A DNA stretch of 64,000 bases from Aselliscus stoliczkanus (GCA_033961575.1 CM066735.1:33747501-33811500); one strand, 5' to 3'; counted from the stretch's first letter, positions 1-11,910 are shown. Program-made: numbers and translations. Notes: generated from the sequence alone by a model not told the origin.

Positions 1-884
1 GGCCAGCCCCCTAACTCTATTTTTAAATACAGACTTCCATGTTAGATATTTGTGTCTATCTTGATTCTTCATAGGCTTCTAAACTCCATGAATATTGGAC
101 TTTGATTTCACATTATTTCATCCCACCAAATCTTAGCCATTTACTCAATATTGAGGACACACATGGCTATTAAAGACTATTTTTTAAATTGCTGACTGAG
201 TTAGTATATTACCTCTGTTATTTCTCAGCTAACCAGGAAGAAGACTTTATCATGTCTTTTAATGACTGGTTCTATTAAAAGTTGCTTTTGTCCATGTTGT
301 TATTTTAAACTAGAATAAAAACATTTATGGCTGAAATAAATTACCAAGATTTTATTTGAACTCAAAATAACCTTCAGTTTGTATACCTAACCTTTGTTTC
401 CATATGCAGAATTCCTCTTGAAATGGTCAACCATTAGAGGGAATTCATCAATTCTGTTTCCTTTTCTGAACTGTGGAAATAAATATTTAATTTGCAAATG
501 TAGAGAAATAAACCTGAAAGCTAAAGGGTTAGGTGGGTTATGAGACTCATTGGTACCACGAAGCACAATTCTGATAAAGCAGGCACCAAGAACTCTGTGG
601 ATTAGAATCTCAGGGGTAATATGCACATATATTTATTTAGAGAATGGGCTTAAATATTGAGTTCACTTAAGAATATAATAGGTATTAATATTGTTAAGTT
701 GGAAATATAATTAGCCTCTAATGGTAATAATAATATTGATAATAATAATTACATCTGGAAATGCTATTTTAATAGTATTTTATGGTTTTCCGGTGCCATT
801 TCATTCGTATCAGACATCTCATTTTATTTTAGTAACTGTTTCAGTTGGGTAAGATAGCAAATGCTATTGTCCATGTTTTCTTGC
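1..884. other. AT-rich sequence, no feature recognised
   Basis: I see no gene or confident repeat. There are short AAT/ATT-rich runs near 725-745. The one open frame here lacks any recognisable motif. Confidence 0.4.
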
Positions 885-1290
885 CTTTATTTTATTTATT
901 ACTAACTTTATTGTGGTAAGAACACTAATATGAGATCTACCCTCTTAACAGATTTTTAAGTATGTAATGAAGTATTGTTCTTTATAGGCATGTACAGAAG
1001 ACCTCTAGAACTTAACTCATGTTAAGTGAAATTTTATATCTATTTAATACCCATTGGTTGGTAACTTTCCTTTTCCTCTACCCTTCTAGAACCACCACTC
1101 CACCTTCTGTTTCTATGAATTTGACTATTTTAGAGACCTCATATAAATGGAATAATATAGTCTTTATCCTTCTGGGACTGGCTTATTTAGCATAATGTCT
1201 TCAGGTTTCATCTATGATATGATATATTGAAAGATTTTCTTCTTCTTTAAGTCTGAATGATACTCCATTGAGGAATCTGAAGTAAAAGAG
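885..1290 (-). mobile_element. L1 3'-UTR fragment, antisense
   Basis: The text reads as the reverse of an old mammalian L1 3' region. Recognisable phrases are the 'actttattgtggtaag' block, 'tctatgaatttgactatttt', 'ctcatataaatggaataata' and 'cttatttagcataatgtctt', ending at 'gatactccattg'. It is diverged and 5'-truncated. The subfamily is not resolved. Confidence 0.6.
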
Positions 1291-1469
1291 ACTTATCAAG
1301 GCCACGTATCCAGGAAAAAGATAGACCAGACCAGATTTGTATCTCTTACACCTGGCCTGTTTGATTATAGCTTTCATGACCTCTTTAGCACTCTGTTCTA
1401 AAAATAAGACATCTTTTCATTTACCTATTTATGTAGTGTTTGTTCATCATTTACTGCATATTTCAGGAA

Positions 1470-1935
1470 CCATTTTCATTGTATGTAGGAGTGAAGGTAT
1501 GGTCCCTGCCTTCATGCCATCACAGTCTCTTGGCAGAAACAGATATTAAACAATGAATTCTCCAAATTATTTTAAAATTATAAATGTGGTGAGTTACTGC
1601 TATGTGGCCACCCAGGGGTTCCTAATTTAGCTGGAGAGGGGAAGCAGCTAAAGAAAACTTCCCTGAGTCAGTGCTTACATTCAAGCTGAATTAGGATGGA
1701 TGGTTAGTAATTTGTCAGGGTAAAAATAGTCCAGGCACAAAAAAGCAGGTAGAAAAACCTGAATGGGAAGAGCTTGCCTGGGTCTAGTCTAGGAACCAAA
1801 CATTGTTCGAGTGGCTAGGTTAGAGTGAGGGAAGGGAAGGTGCTATTAAATGAGGCAGGCCACGTCAGCAGGTGGCCATTGTCCAGGAGACTGCAGACTA
1901 CGGTAAGGATTTGGGATGTTCATGTAATTACAAAA
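1470..1935. repeat. Probable ancient L2-like fragment
   Basis: Phrases such as 'ggtccctgccttcatgc' followed by a 'gggaagggaaggtgct' body resemble old mammalian L2-type sequence. Similarity is weak and strand is not assigned. Confidence 0.28.
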
Positions 1936-2018
1936 ATCAAAGAGTTATAAGCAGAAAGTAAAAGCATGATTCCATCAAATTAATATCTCTAAGCAGTTAT
2001 CTTAAAAATGCAACTTAA

Positions 2019-2161
2019 GGGCTGGCCGAGTGGCGCAGTGGTTAAGCGCTGGTTTGGGAAGCCAGCGGCCCCGGTTCGGGACCCACATATGAGGGCCAGT
2101 GACACTTCCCTCAAAATAAATAAATAAATAAATAAATATAAACTGATTTATCTTTCAAAAA
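2019..2161 (+). mobile_element. tRNA-derived SINE, short type (A)
   Basis: A tRNA-like head carries an A box (TGGCGCAGTGG) and a B box (GGTTCGGGACC). The body ends with the type-A signature CACATATGAGGGCCAGTGAC, a damaged CACTTCCCTC, and an (AAATA)n-type tail. A 15-bp target-site duplication, aaaaatgcaacttaa, lies at 2004-2018 and again at 2162-2176. The anticodon-arm equivalent is a perfect stem GCTGG/CCAGC. A second SINE is inserted immediately downstream. Confidence 0.93.
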
Positions 2162-2190
2162 AAAAATGCAACTTAAAAATGTACAGTGTA

Positions 2191-2293
2191 GGGCCAGCCG
2201 AGTGGCATGGTAGTTAAGTGCTGGCTTGGGAAGCCAGTGGCCCTGGTTCGGTCCCACAGAAGAGGGCCAGTGACACTGCCCTCAAAAAAAAAA
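2191..2293 (+). mobile_element. tRNA-derived SINE, short type (A)
   Basis: It has the same head and CACTGCCCTC end as its neighbour, with a plain poly-A tail. The target-site duplication aaaaatgtacagtgt is perfect (2175-2189 and 2294-2308). Its left copy overlaps the right target-site copy of the upstream SINE, so it landed in the A-rich sequence at that SINE's 3' edge. Confidence 0.93.
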
Positions 2294-2854
2294 AAAAATG
2301 TACAGTGTTCATTTTCAAAACATATTAGGTGTCTGTACTAGCCTGGTATAGTCCTTAGCTGCTTTGAATGACATGTATATTCTAAATTGGCAGAATATCT
2401 TCAATGAAGATTCCAAAGAGGGTGTCCATAAAGTGCCATCTGTACATTTTATAAATTCCTTGGAATGATTTTATCTACATTATTTTGCAAAATTATAACA
2501 GAGTATGAGATAGGTAAGGATAATGGTTTTTGTTCTATTTTCAAAGTATCTAATTAATCTATAGATTTATCAAATTCTAAATAACATTTCAGATTAAAGT
2601 TTAAATTAAAACAAAAGTCACAAACATCCTCAAAAATATGAGTTAGATTTCAAAAAAGGGGGGTGAAAGTATATTCTGCTGTGGTTGTATATAAAATAAT
2701 AATAATGAATAGAAAAATTAATGATTTTTCAAGTACAAAGCTATGAAGTAAATAAAAATTTAGAACAGTTCTTCAGTATTAAAACTGGATTTATGAGCAG
2801 CTATGAGCTCCACAATAATGAAATTTGCAAAATGTTGGTAGCAGACCTTATATT

Positions 2855-2925
2855 TCAGTTTTGACACTAACTCTCCATGCCTCAGTTTCCCCATCAGTAG
2901 AAAGGAATGAATAAAAGTTAAATGT
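2855..2925 (+). repeat. MIR fragment
   Basis: The sequence around 'tgcctcagtttccccatcag' matches the conserved MIR core in sense orientation. The fragment is cut on its right by the next SINE. Confidence 0.45.
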
Positions 2926-2930
2926 TTTTC

Positions 2931-3050
2931 GGGCCGGCCGAGTGGCACGGTGGTTAAGTGCTGGCTTGGGAAGTCAGTGGCACCGATTCGGGTCCCATAT
3001 ATGAGGGCCAGTGACACTGCCCTCAAAATAAATAAATAAATAAGTAAATT
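2931..3050 (+). mobile_element. tRNA-derived SINE, short type (A)
   Basis: It begins GGGCCGGCCGAGTGGCACGG, has B box GATTCGGGTCC, and ends at CACTGCCCTC followed by an (AAAT)n tail. The flanks share an imperfect duplication ending in 'gtttttc' (2930 and 3080). It inserted into the MIR fragment's 3' flank. Confidence 0.88.
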
Positions 3051-3409
3051 AGAACAACTATGAATAAATAAGTGTTTTTCATATTACCCTGTAGGTGATA
3101 AGGATATTTTAATTTTTGATAAATGTTTATTTTATTAAGTTGAGCTCCCTCATTTTAATCTCTGCATGATTTTTTATTTTAAAAAGTATAAACAATGCAG
3201 TTTAAATTTCTCTATATATTAGTATTTGCAAATATCAAAGATGGTTTTGTGATTTCTGTTCAGTGGAACTTCTTTACTTCCCCACCTCATGCCCATTGCT
3301 TTCAGTCTCTCAAAGTATATGAATTTCTTCTGCCTCAGTTTTTCTCTAATTCTCATTTTTGTAGTCTTCCCATGTCTCCCTCTGTCTGTGGTCTCTCACT
3401 TACTAGTAA

Positions 3410-3431
3410 ACACACACACACACACACACAC
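3410..3431. repeat. (CA)n microsatellite
   Basis: About ten perfect CA units lie inside a pyrimidine-rich stretch. It produces histidine/threonine-rich shadow frames with no coding support. Confidence 0.85.
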
Positions 3432-4189
3432 TTTGAAAAATCTTCTCTTAAAGCTTCCCCCAATTTTTAAATAAAATCGACCCCCATGAAATTTTATTTC
3501 TTATCATCACTTCTTCTTCTGCCCTCCTTTTTTTGCCACCAGCTTACTCTGTTGCACTCAAAAGGGGGAAGGTAAATAGTCATTATTTTTTTCTCTGTTA
3601 TCCTTACTATTAATAGATCTTTGTTGTTCCCATGGATGAGGTGCAGGGCACAATGTTTATTTGATTCACTTTAACATTCACCCCACTCACAATGTATACC
3701 CACTTATTCCTACTTCTTCTATGATTGAGAGTTTATAACTGTCATTGTGACAAACACTTTGTGGTTAATTTAGCTCAACACTCTTTCATATCCCAAACAA
3801 GTGCTAGCATCCCATTTGCCTAAGTCTAACTCTACTGGGTATATGGTAGAAAAATAATAATAATTTGGTTGAAGATACAAGGAGACTCAGGCTTGATTGG
3901 GGTTGGAGGAGGCAAAAGATCAGAGCAAGATCCTTGCTTGTTGGGAATATGATTTTGATGGGCTGAGACAGGTTTTCTTCCCACATCTATCACACAGTAA
4001 TCCATTACCTATTAACAAGCACCTTTAGTACACCAAGTTCTAATCCAGGCTCTGGGAATATGTTCACCTCTGGGGAAGTGCACTAAATAAATGATTCATT
4101 CTGTAAGGCAGCATTCCTATTCTAATGGAAAGGGACAGTCAATAAAAGGTTTTGGTCTATTGAAAATATTAGGTAGTTATATGAAGTGT
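3432..4189. other. No confident feature; possible faint L2-type match
   Basis: AT-rich sequence. The part at 4020-4150 ('tctgggaatatgttcacc') loosely resembles old L2/MIR-class sequence but is too diverged to assign. Confidence 0.3.
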
Positions 4190-4590
4190 ATTTGTTTCCT
4201 ACTGCTGCTGTAACAAAGTATCTCAAACTGGATGACTTAAACAACAGAAATGTATTGTCTCACAGCTCTGGAGGGAGAAGTTCAAGGTCAAGGCATTGGC
4301 AGGGCTGGGGAAGGAACTGTTTCAGGTTACTCTGCTAGCTTCCAGGAGTTCCTTGACTTTTGGCTGCAGAGCTCCAGTTTTCATATGGCATTCTCCTTTG
4401 TATCTGTCTGTCTCCAAATTTCGTCCTTTTTAAAAATAAGGAGACAACTATATTGGGTAAGGCCCCTCCACTAATGCTGTATCTTAAGTAATTACATCTG
4501 CAATTTCCCAATAATGTTTCCTTTTGAAGTACTAGGAGTTAGGGCTTCAATATTTGAATTTTGGGGGGATACAATTCAACCCATAACATG
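4190..4590. repeat. Ancient mammalian interspersed repeat (LTR-like, family unresolved)
   Basis: This is a widely dispersed mammalian repeat recognised by 'gtttcctactgctgctgtaa', 'cagctctggaggg' and the terminal 'acaattcaacccataaca'. I believe it is an old LTR- or MaLR-type element but cannot name the subfamily. A second, interrupted copy of the same repeat lies at 44830-45125. Confidence 0.5.
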
Positions 4591-5485
4591 AAGATTGAAT
4601 GAAATTTTATATGTAAAACAATAAAATGCCTTTCAAATAGAAAACAATCTATATTATCTAATTGTTATTTATTCACCTTTGTATTATTGGTGTATATGTA
4701 GGCTCGTTCAGGTAGAGTTACTCATCTTTGTGTCCCCCACTCCTTTATAACTTCTGGCATGAGGCTTTAGCATACTCCAGGTACTGAATATCTGATAAAT
4801 GCTCCTTAGTCTGATATAAACTGTTAAACAATCAAATTCTGTATCTCTAATAAAGTTAATGTTTCTATGAGTTTCTATGGCTAAGCCCCAAATCATAAGT
4901 GTTTATTCCAGTAAATCTCTGAAATGAAGGAAGAATACTGTGAATGAAATTATCAACCAGGTTTTGCTGACTTCAGCTGTGTTGTGTTTGGTTGGTCCAG
5001 AGAAATAGCTAATGTGAGGTCCAGGAGCACATTGGGTATGTAAACACACTAAGTGGAATCATTCTTGGAAAAAGTATGCCAATTAAATAGACATAGAGAA
5101 GGGATAGAGAGTTAATTTACCCTTTACTCGAGTGAATAATGATCCACAAGTTCCATAAAATGTACGTAGTCTCAAAGGATATGTCATTGACAGATTTATC
5201 TTATAATCTCTTCCTTTATCTAACAAGTCTCCTGAACAAAGCAATTTATTGAACCCAGTAGTCTCGTTATTCTGGAGGTTTATAAGGTTAATATATCTGG
5301 AGTTTTGTGAGCAGTAGAGCATGAAGTGGGATATTAACAGTGATGTGCATGTTTCTAGCACCTATGAACACAGTGATTGAAGCTTGAGGGATGATTACGC
5401 TGAGTTAGAAGAGAAAAATTTTTATGTCAAGAAGAAAAAAAACTTACCTCCATATTTCTTGAATATTATCTTTTTATAACTTGGT

Positions 5486-5615
5486 CAGTGGTTCTCACCC
5501 TTGGTTATATATTGGCAACATCTGGAGATATCTAAAAACTATTCTCAGCCCCACTCCAAATCGACTGAGTCATTGCTGAGTGTCGCTAAATGACAGCCAG
5601 GGTTGAGAACCACTG
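5486..5615. mobile_element. MER5-like hAT DNA transposon remnant
   Basis: A 130-bp non-coding element with terminal inverted repeats: it starts cagtggttctcaccc and ends gggttgagaaccactg. The inner text 'tggcaacatctggagatat' matches the MER5/hAT-Charlie pattern. The 8-bp flanks do not match each other, so the target duplication has decayed. Confidence 0.7.
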
Positions 5616-6484
5616 TTAGATTAGAGATTTTCTCTGTGGCAGGAAGTGAGGACAGTGATAGTTGTGGGATATGCAAATTACAGAATGGCAACTGAAAGTG
5701 GTTTAGCTTATCTCCAAAGAGTTGCACATCTTAAACCTGAGAGTTTCTTTAGAGTGACTAAATCCATGCAAATGCTGGAAGTTATGTATATACACTTATT
5801 TCAAGGGTATATTTATGGAATTTACATATATATACCTACCTCCAGGGTCACATAGATTCACTGTTCTTGAAGAAAGCAGAAAACTTGAAATTGCAAACTG
5901 CTGAACTGTTATCCACCTAATATTTATTGTAGCTATGCATTAATCATTATAGACCACCAATATTGATGGGTAGGTAATGGAAGGGAGGGCGTGAACTTGG
6001 GAGGAATGCGATCATTCTCTTCACCATGGGAGACTAGACCCAGTGAATTCAATGTAATACAGATTTGCTATTTATTGCTGGAAAAACTCTAGATTTCACC
6101 TTTAAATATTACAGTTATGGTGCCTATCGTATAGGAAGTGCTCAGTAGGTTTTTGTCTTTTTTTTTTTTTTTTTAATCTAACCATTTGGCATAAAGTACG
6201 GGAAGACTTTCAGTAACAATTAACTTGACTTTATAATCTCATTTATTTTGGCCTACAAATACTGCAATATCATCAGTGTCCCAAAGGTTAGTATTTATCT
6301 CTATAATTCTGAAATATCATTATTTTTCACTAATAAGAAAGCCTAGACTTTAAAGATTATAATTCCCCAGAATATTCAAACTGGAGCTATTAAATTCAGC
6401 AAGCAGAATGATAAAAAATAAATTTGGACTTCCTTTGAATACATATTATTAAAGGGCTACAGTATATTTTAAAGCCAAAAATAG

Positions 6485-6636
6485 GGCAGGCTGAGTGGTA
6501 CAGTTGGTTAAGAGCTCGCTCAAGAGTGCGAGCTGAGCTCTGAGCAACAGCAGTTTGATGCCCAGCCAGAGCTGAGCTGCCGTTGAGCTGCCAACAGGTG
6601 GCAGGATGGCTCAGCAAAAAAAAAAAATAAATAAAT
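6485..6636 (+). mobile_element. tRNA-derived SINE, type C (hairpin type)
   Basis: It begins ggcaggctgagtggtacag and carries a tRNA-like A box and a B-box-like cagtttgatgccc. A strong hairpin, agctcgc...gcgagct, sits in the anticodon-arm position. The body has repeated 'gagctgcc' words and ends in a poly-A/(AAAT)n tail. The 14-bp duplication aaagccaaaaatag is perfect (6471-6484 and 6637-6650). Sister copies are at 62219 and 63652. Confidence 0.9.
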
Positions 6637-6845
6637 AAAGCCAAAAATAGAAATGGATTATCAAATGTCTGCATAAAATGATCAAAACGTGAACACCCAA
6701 GTATATTTCCTTGATATAGTAATACTTTACACATTGCAAAAACTCATTTTGAAAATTGCATTCAGTGGCAAAGAACTCATAGACACAAAAATAAGATTAA
6801 CTACAGTCCCTATGATAGAAGATGATTAAAGCTCTGAATTAGGAA

Positions 6846-7287
6846 CCTGCCGAGTGGCGCATTGGTTAAGAGCTGGCTTGGGACGCCAGCTCTGAGCAGC
6901 AGGGTCCAGGTTTGGATCCCACATATGAGGGCCAGTGACACTGCCCTCTACAGCTAACAACAGCTCCACCTAGAGCTGGGCTGTGCGAGCCCCAGCGACC
7001 GTGTAGCTGCAGCCCCTGCTGCAGTGGGCTGCCATAGGCTACAGTGAGTGGCCAGCAGCCAGTGTGAGCTGCCAAGAGCCGCGTGAGTGGCCATCCAGAG
7101 GCTGGAGACCGATCTGCCTCACCGGAAAGAGCGCATGATAATACCAACATGGGCCAGTGAAGCAATGTCCTCCACAACTAGACTGAAGAGCAGAAGGACA
7201 GCAACTTGTCTGTTCCCCTTCCCCGATTTCTCAACGCTGTTCCCCTCCGCCAATTCCCCAATAAAATCTTAAAAAGGAAAAAAAAAA
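6846..7287 (+). mobile_element. tRNA-derived SINE, long type (B), full length
   Basis: The head matches type A to CACTGCCCTC, then continues 'tacagctaacaacagctcca' and a GC-rich body containing CTGCAGCCCCTGCTGCAG. A second 'acatgggccagtg' motif follows, then 'caactagactgaag', and finally 'ttccccaataaaatctt' plus poly-A. An 18-bp duplication (aaagctctgaattaggaa) is perfect at 6828-6845 and 7288-7305. It has AATAAA but no T-run terminator. The open frames across it are by-products. Confidence 0.95.
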
Positions 7288-7600
7288 AAAGCTCTGAATT
7301 AGGAAGAAGGTGTCCCATACCTACTTAATGTGGAACAAAACCCAGAATGCAGATCTTATCCCTTGGGTCTGTGTTGCTTTCTACTAGTCAGGGCTGCTTT
7401 CTTTAAAAAAGCTTTCTCTCTTGCTTACTCTCTGGCTGTATTTCTTACTTTTATGCTAGTTTTGGTTATATGGTTCAAAACATAAAAATATAAAAATTTT
7501 AAAAACTTTTCTATCTTAAAATGTTAAGAATTTAATTTTTTCTGTATTTCCCTTCAGAGCCTATTTATAATTAATTTAATTTTTTAAAAATTTTACTACA

Positions 7601-7718
7601 GGGCCGGCTGAGTGGCGAGTTGGTTAAGAGCTGGCTTGGGACGCCAGCGGCCCCGGTTCAGATCCCACATATGAGGGCCAGTGACACTGCCCTCAAAAAA
7701 AAAAAATTAAATTAAAAA
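7601..7718 (+). mobile_element. tRNA-derived SINE, short type (A)
   Basis: It starts GGGCCGGCTGAGTGGCGAG, has B box GGTTCAGATCC and ends CACTGCCCTC plus an A-rich tail. The flanks share ttactaca with A-rich extensions (before 7601 and at 7719-7731). Confidence 0.9.
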
Positions 7719-8226
7719 AAAAATTACTACAATTTTTGTTTTGCATTTGATTAAATTGTATATTTATATACTGAATATTTTATGTTTTTAACTTACATAT
7801 TTTATTTATTGCTATCCCATTATTTTCCAAAATTATTTAAGTTATCTTACAACTAGTTATTAGGTCCCAGTCAAATTCACTCTAATAAAATATAAATCAA
7901 AAATGTTGAAAAGACACAAGAAAAGTATAAAATAGAATTGGCAATTTGTCATAACACATAATCAGATGTTTTTCATATGGTTGGATTTCTAGTGTAGCTC
8001 TAAAATTTCTAATAGTCACACCAAAAAAAGAAAAAATCTAAAAGATAAAATTAAAGGTACAGCGAGATCTGTGGATGAGTCTGGGGGTAGTATGCTTGTG
8101 TTTACATTCTGAATAAGCAATCTTCATCTTCCCAAAACATTTTAAGAGTTTCACTGACTAACTGCATAGTCATTTTAAGTAAGAATTCACCTACTGGTTG
8201 ATATTTGTGATGTTCCCCTCCCTCCC

Positions 8227-8405
8227 TTTTTTTAGAAACTTTATTGGGGAACAGTGTGTTTTACCAGGGTTCATCAGCTCCAAGTCAAGTTGTTTTCTTC
8301 AATCTAGTTGTAGAGGGCACAGCTCCTTGGCCCATGGGGGGATCGAACTGACAACCTTGGTGTTATGAGCCTGTACTCTAACCACCTGAGCTAAGTGGCT
8401 GCCCC
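8227..8405 (-). mobile_element. Older tRNA-Ile-like SINE (type D), antisense
   Basis: Read on the minus strand, the head runs 'ttagctcaggtggttag', then 'cataacaccaaggtt' and a B box (agttcgatccc). The tail is 'caactagattgaag', 'caacttgacttggagctgat' and 'ttccccaataaag'. The flanks share a ccctcc/ctttttt-type duplication. This tail is clearly related to that of the long type-B SINE. Confidence 0.85.
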
Positions 8406-8462
8406 TCCTTTTTTTTTTTTTTTTTGCCTTAGAAAGTATTCAGTCTAGTATCTATCTAAACA

Positions 8463-8895
8463 TTTTTAAAAAATTATATTGACATACAATATTATATTAA
8501 TTTCAGGAGTATAACATAATGATTCAACACATACAGACAGCTGATGAGTGATTACCATGATGAGTCTAGTAGCCAAGTCATTGTACAAAATTATGATATT
8601 AGTGACTATATTCCCTATGCTGTACATTACATCCCCGTGACTTATAACTGGAAGTTTGTACCTCTTAAGCCACAATGGATAACAATATGGAGGTTCCTCA
8701 AAAAAATTAAAACTAGAACTACCATATGACCCAGCAATTCCACTTCTGGGTATTTATCTGAGGAAAATGAAAATGCTAACTCAAAAACATATGTGTGCAC
8801 TCCCATATTTATTGCAGTATTATTTATAGTAGCCAAGATATTAAAGTAGCCTAGATAGATGAATGGATAAAGAAGAGGTGGTATTTTGAAATAAT
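8463..8895 (-). mobile_element. 5'-inverted L1 fragment
   Basis: The left part (8463-8668) is an antisense L1 3' UTR ('ttatattgacatacaatatt' to 'ataactggaagtttgtacct'). The right part (about 8669-8895) is sense-strand L1 from further 5' ('atatggaggttcctc', 'ccagcaattccacttctggg', 'gatgaatggataaagaag'). This tail-to-tail switch is typical of a minus-strand insertion with an inverted 5' end (twin priming). Two separate fragments remain possible because I could not define the target duplication. Confidence 0.7.
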
Positions 8896-8934
8896 AATAG
8901 ACCCACAGAAGTTGCAAATATAGTACAGAGATAT

Positions 8935-9300
8935 TCATGTTCCTATAATTCAGTTTTTTCTAATGGTAACGTTTTACATAACTATAGCACATTATCAAAA
9001 ACCCCCAAATTGGTATTGGCATATATAATTAATTACACTCTAGATTTCACCAGTTTGCAAGATTCATTTTTTTTTGTGTGTGTGTGTGTAGTTCTAGGAC
9101 ATTTATCACAGGTATGTATTTGTATAACTAACACTACAATCAAGATACAGAACTGCTCTCTTCACAACAAAGGAACTCTTTTATACCATCCCTTTGTGGT
9201 GGTACCATCTTCCATCCTCCTGCCCCTGCTACCATTAATCTTTCTGCATCTACAATAGTGTTATTAAAAGAATGTTATATAAATGGAATCATACAGTCTC
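8935..9300 (-). mobile_element. Old L1-like 3'-region fragment, antisense
   Basis: Phrases such as 'taatggtaacgttttacata', 'caatcaagatacagaactg' and 'ataaatggaatcatacagt' belong to old L1 3' sequence in reverse. It holds a short (TG)n run at 9077-9090. Subfamily not resolved. Confidence 0.5.
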
Positions 9301-9479
9301 AGTTTAACTCATATCCTCCACCAATCAAATCAATATACTGAATATGTTAGACTTATTTTTGTTATAGGCCACCACCACCTGCCTATTGTCCAGAATTTTA
9401 GTTCCAACTTCTTATTAAAAACTTTTTTTTGTGTGTGTATTTGGTACCTATTTAAGTATTAAAATAGATTTTACTAATT

Positions 9480-10240
9480 TAGTTGCTTTAATTTTTTTCT
9501 ATCTTATTATTTCTTTCTATAATTCTTTTTCACGTTAATACAAATGGTTTTGTGTACGGTCTGTGTTCTCTGTCCTGAAATGTCTGCAAATGCCTGTATT
9601 CAGCCCATATCTCTTGAATGAAAGTTGGACTATTGGACATTTTTAGTTTTAAATTATTTTCCAACAACATTTTTAAGATATTGTTTCAATTGTTGTATTT
9701 TGCAAATTAAAAGATTGAAGTAGCGTATTTTCTTCATTTTAGGATAATCTAGCATTTCTATTTGAATCATTTTAGATTTTATTTCTTATCTTTACTGTTT
9801 TGCGGTTTCATTTGGACCCTATTATTCTTTTGTTTTAATACTTTTCATTATACATTAGGCTCTTTCAAATGGAGAAGTAGTCCTCCCCTTTTCCCCTCCT
9901 CCTGGCTTTGGGAAATTCTCAGGCATTATTCCTTCAAATATAGATTAATTTACATTCTCACTCACACTATCTCTTTCTTCCCCCTTCTGGAATTACTAAG
10001 AGATAGATTTTAGAAACTTCTGAGTCTGCATTCCCCCATTTTCCTCTATAGTCACTTACTGAATTTTTATTAAAAACAATCATATTTTTTATTTTTAGTC
10101 ATTTTTGTTGCATTGCCTTTTATGCTGATTTCATGTATACAACATTTCCCATCTTTCTTTGATATTATTTATTTTAATAATATAATATTGATTGATTTAT
10201 TAATTCATCTTATTGTGTCTAAGTTTGTTAATGTGTAAAA
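9480..10240 (-). repeat. Possible old LINE (L1/HAL1-like) sequence
   Basis: T-rich text with 'gggaaattctcaggcattat' and 'ttcttcccccttctggaatt' resembles antisense ancient LINE sequence seen across mammals. Assignment is tentative. Confidence 0.28.
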
Positions 10241-11910
10241 ATTTGTCGATTGCTTTCGATAGTGTTGGCCCTTCTCATATGTTTGGCCTCCCAGATGGCA
10301 TTGGCTTTGAGGCATGACCATGTGGGTTGCTCCTTTTCAGCACTGAGGCAGGTGCTGAGCACATCCACAGCTGTGGGAGTGAGGTGCCCTCAGGAAGATG
10401 CTATGCCGGGGATGCAGCCTCCCAGTGCCTTCGGGGTTGAAGGTTATTGCTGGTACCTGGTTTCTTTCCTTTCCCTGTGATTACCTCTAATGATTTTTCT
10501 TTTCTTTCTTTCTTTTTTTTTTTTTTTGAGGATATATACAATTACTAAATTTAAAAGAAAGAAATCAATTCTCTTTTCTAAAAGTTTGTGGCAGAAGGGG
10601 GAGAATCCAGCATGTGCTCAGTGTTCTTCTAAACTGAGGATTTAGATATAGTCATAGTAACACTGACCTAAATCATACATTGGTAATGTAGCTAACACTC
10701 TTTTTTATTGTACTGCTTAAGTTATAGAAACTAAACATCATTTAGGGTTGTGTTTTTTTTTTTAATCCATATATAGGCAGGTTTAAAAAAAGTTCAAATC
10801 CATTTGAGGTTTAGTAATCATATCTCTAGAATCATTTGAGTATTTCTCTTTCCAACCAGTTATTTTGTGATGGTTGATCCGAGATGAAAATTATTGATTT
10901 TTTTTCAAAACAATCAAAATAATTAAAAATCCACCACTGCTTTGTGCTTTTTTTGGGTAAAATAATTTAATTATTTTTTACACTTCTTTCTTAGCCTTCC
11001 TAAAATTGACTTATCAATTTATTATTTTGTCAGTTTTGAAATGTATCCTTTTTCTTTCTAGGTTGATTTCCATCTTGTTAAGTTTTATTTATTAGCATGC
11101 AGCTGTGTTGTGTTGTGTTGTTTCCTGTGTGGAGAATTCTGCTGGAAGAGTTATTAAGGCAATACAGAAGTGCTTCCATTTAAACCAAATCCTGATTTTT
11201 TTCAAAATTTCTGTGAAGTGTAAAGAAGGCAGCAATAAAAAAATTTTGTTCTATCAATACTACATGAATTTGCCTTTTCTATCATGCTGATTCATAGAGT
11301 GAAAAACCACATCCTTTTATACACTCTGTAAAACACCAGTTTAAAGATCGGAAGAGATCCTTGTTTCCTTGTGAATTTTCCTGTGGCCTGAGGATAAAAT
11401 TTGGCATACGTGGGATTGTACCGGATTTGACTAGGATAAGGGCCAAGTAAGGAAAACTGCCAAGGCAAACATTATATTTCATTATACATAAGCATCCTGA
11501 AATGTTCTCGGTCTCATGGCTTATACTGTATCTTTTCTCTATTGATCATCACATAAAATGGAAGTAAAACATGGTGATTTTTGGTAAATATCATTCTGTG
11601 TTCTGTGTTTGAAATGGTGTTATACCTTGGAACGAATGGTTTTCTATGCAATGTTAAGCAAAGAGCAAATTCAAATAGATTTTGCTAGGGAGATACTCGT
11701 GCATTTTACTAATGAATAACTCAGAGAAAAGAACATAAGTCTTATATTAATATTTAATTTTATATAATGACTGGCACATTGTTGAGCATTTATATTAAAT
11801 CATTATGGTAGTAATAATTGTTCATGGTAATGTATTTCTTGATCTTTGTTATTAAATGTTAGTAAGAAATGACATCATTCAGTCTTTCTAAGGCACTCCC
11901 TTCCCAAATT

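Noticed and set aside
2019..2095. Functional tRNA gene
   Set aside because: The tRNA-like head has A and B boxes but is part of a dispersed SINE with A-rich tail and target duplications; no complete cloverleaf.
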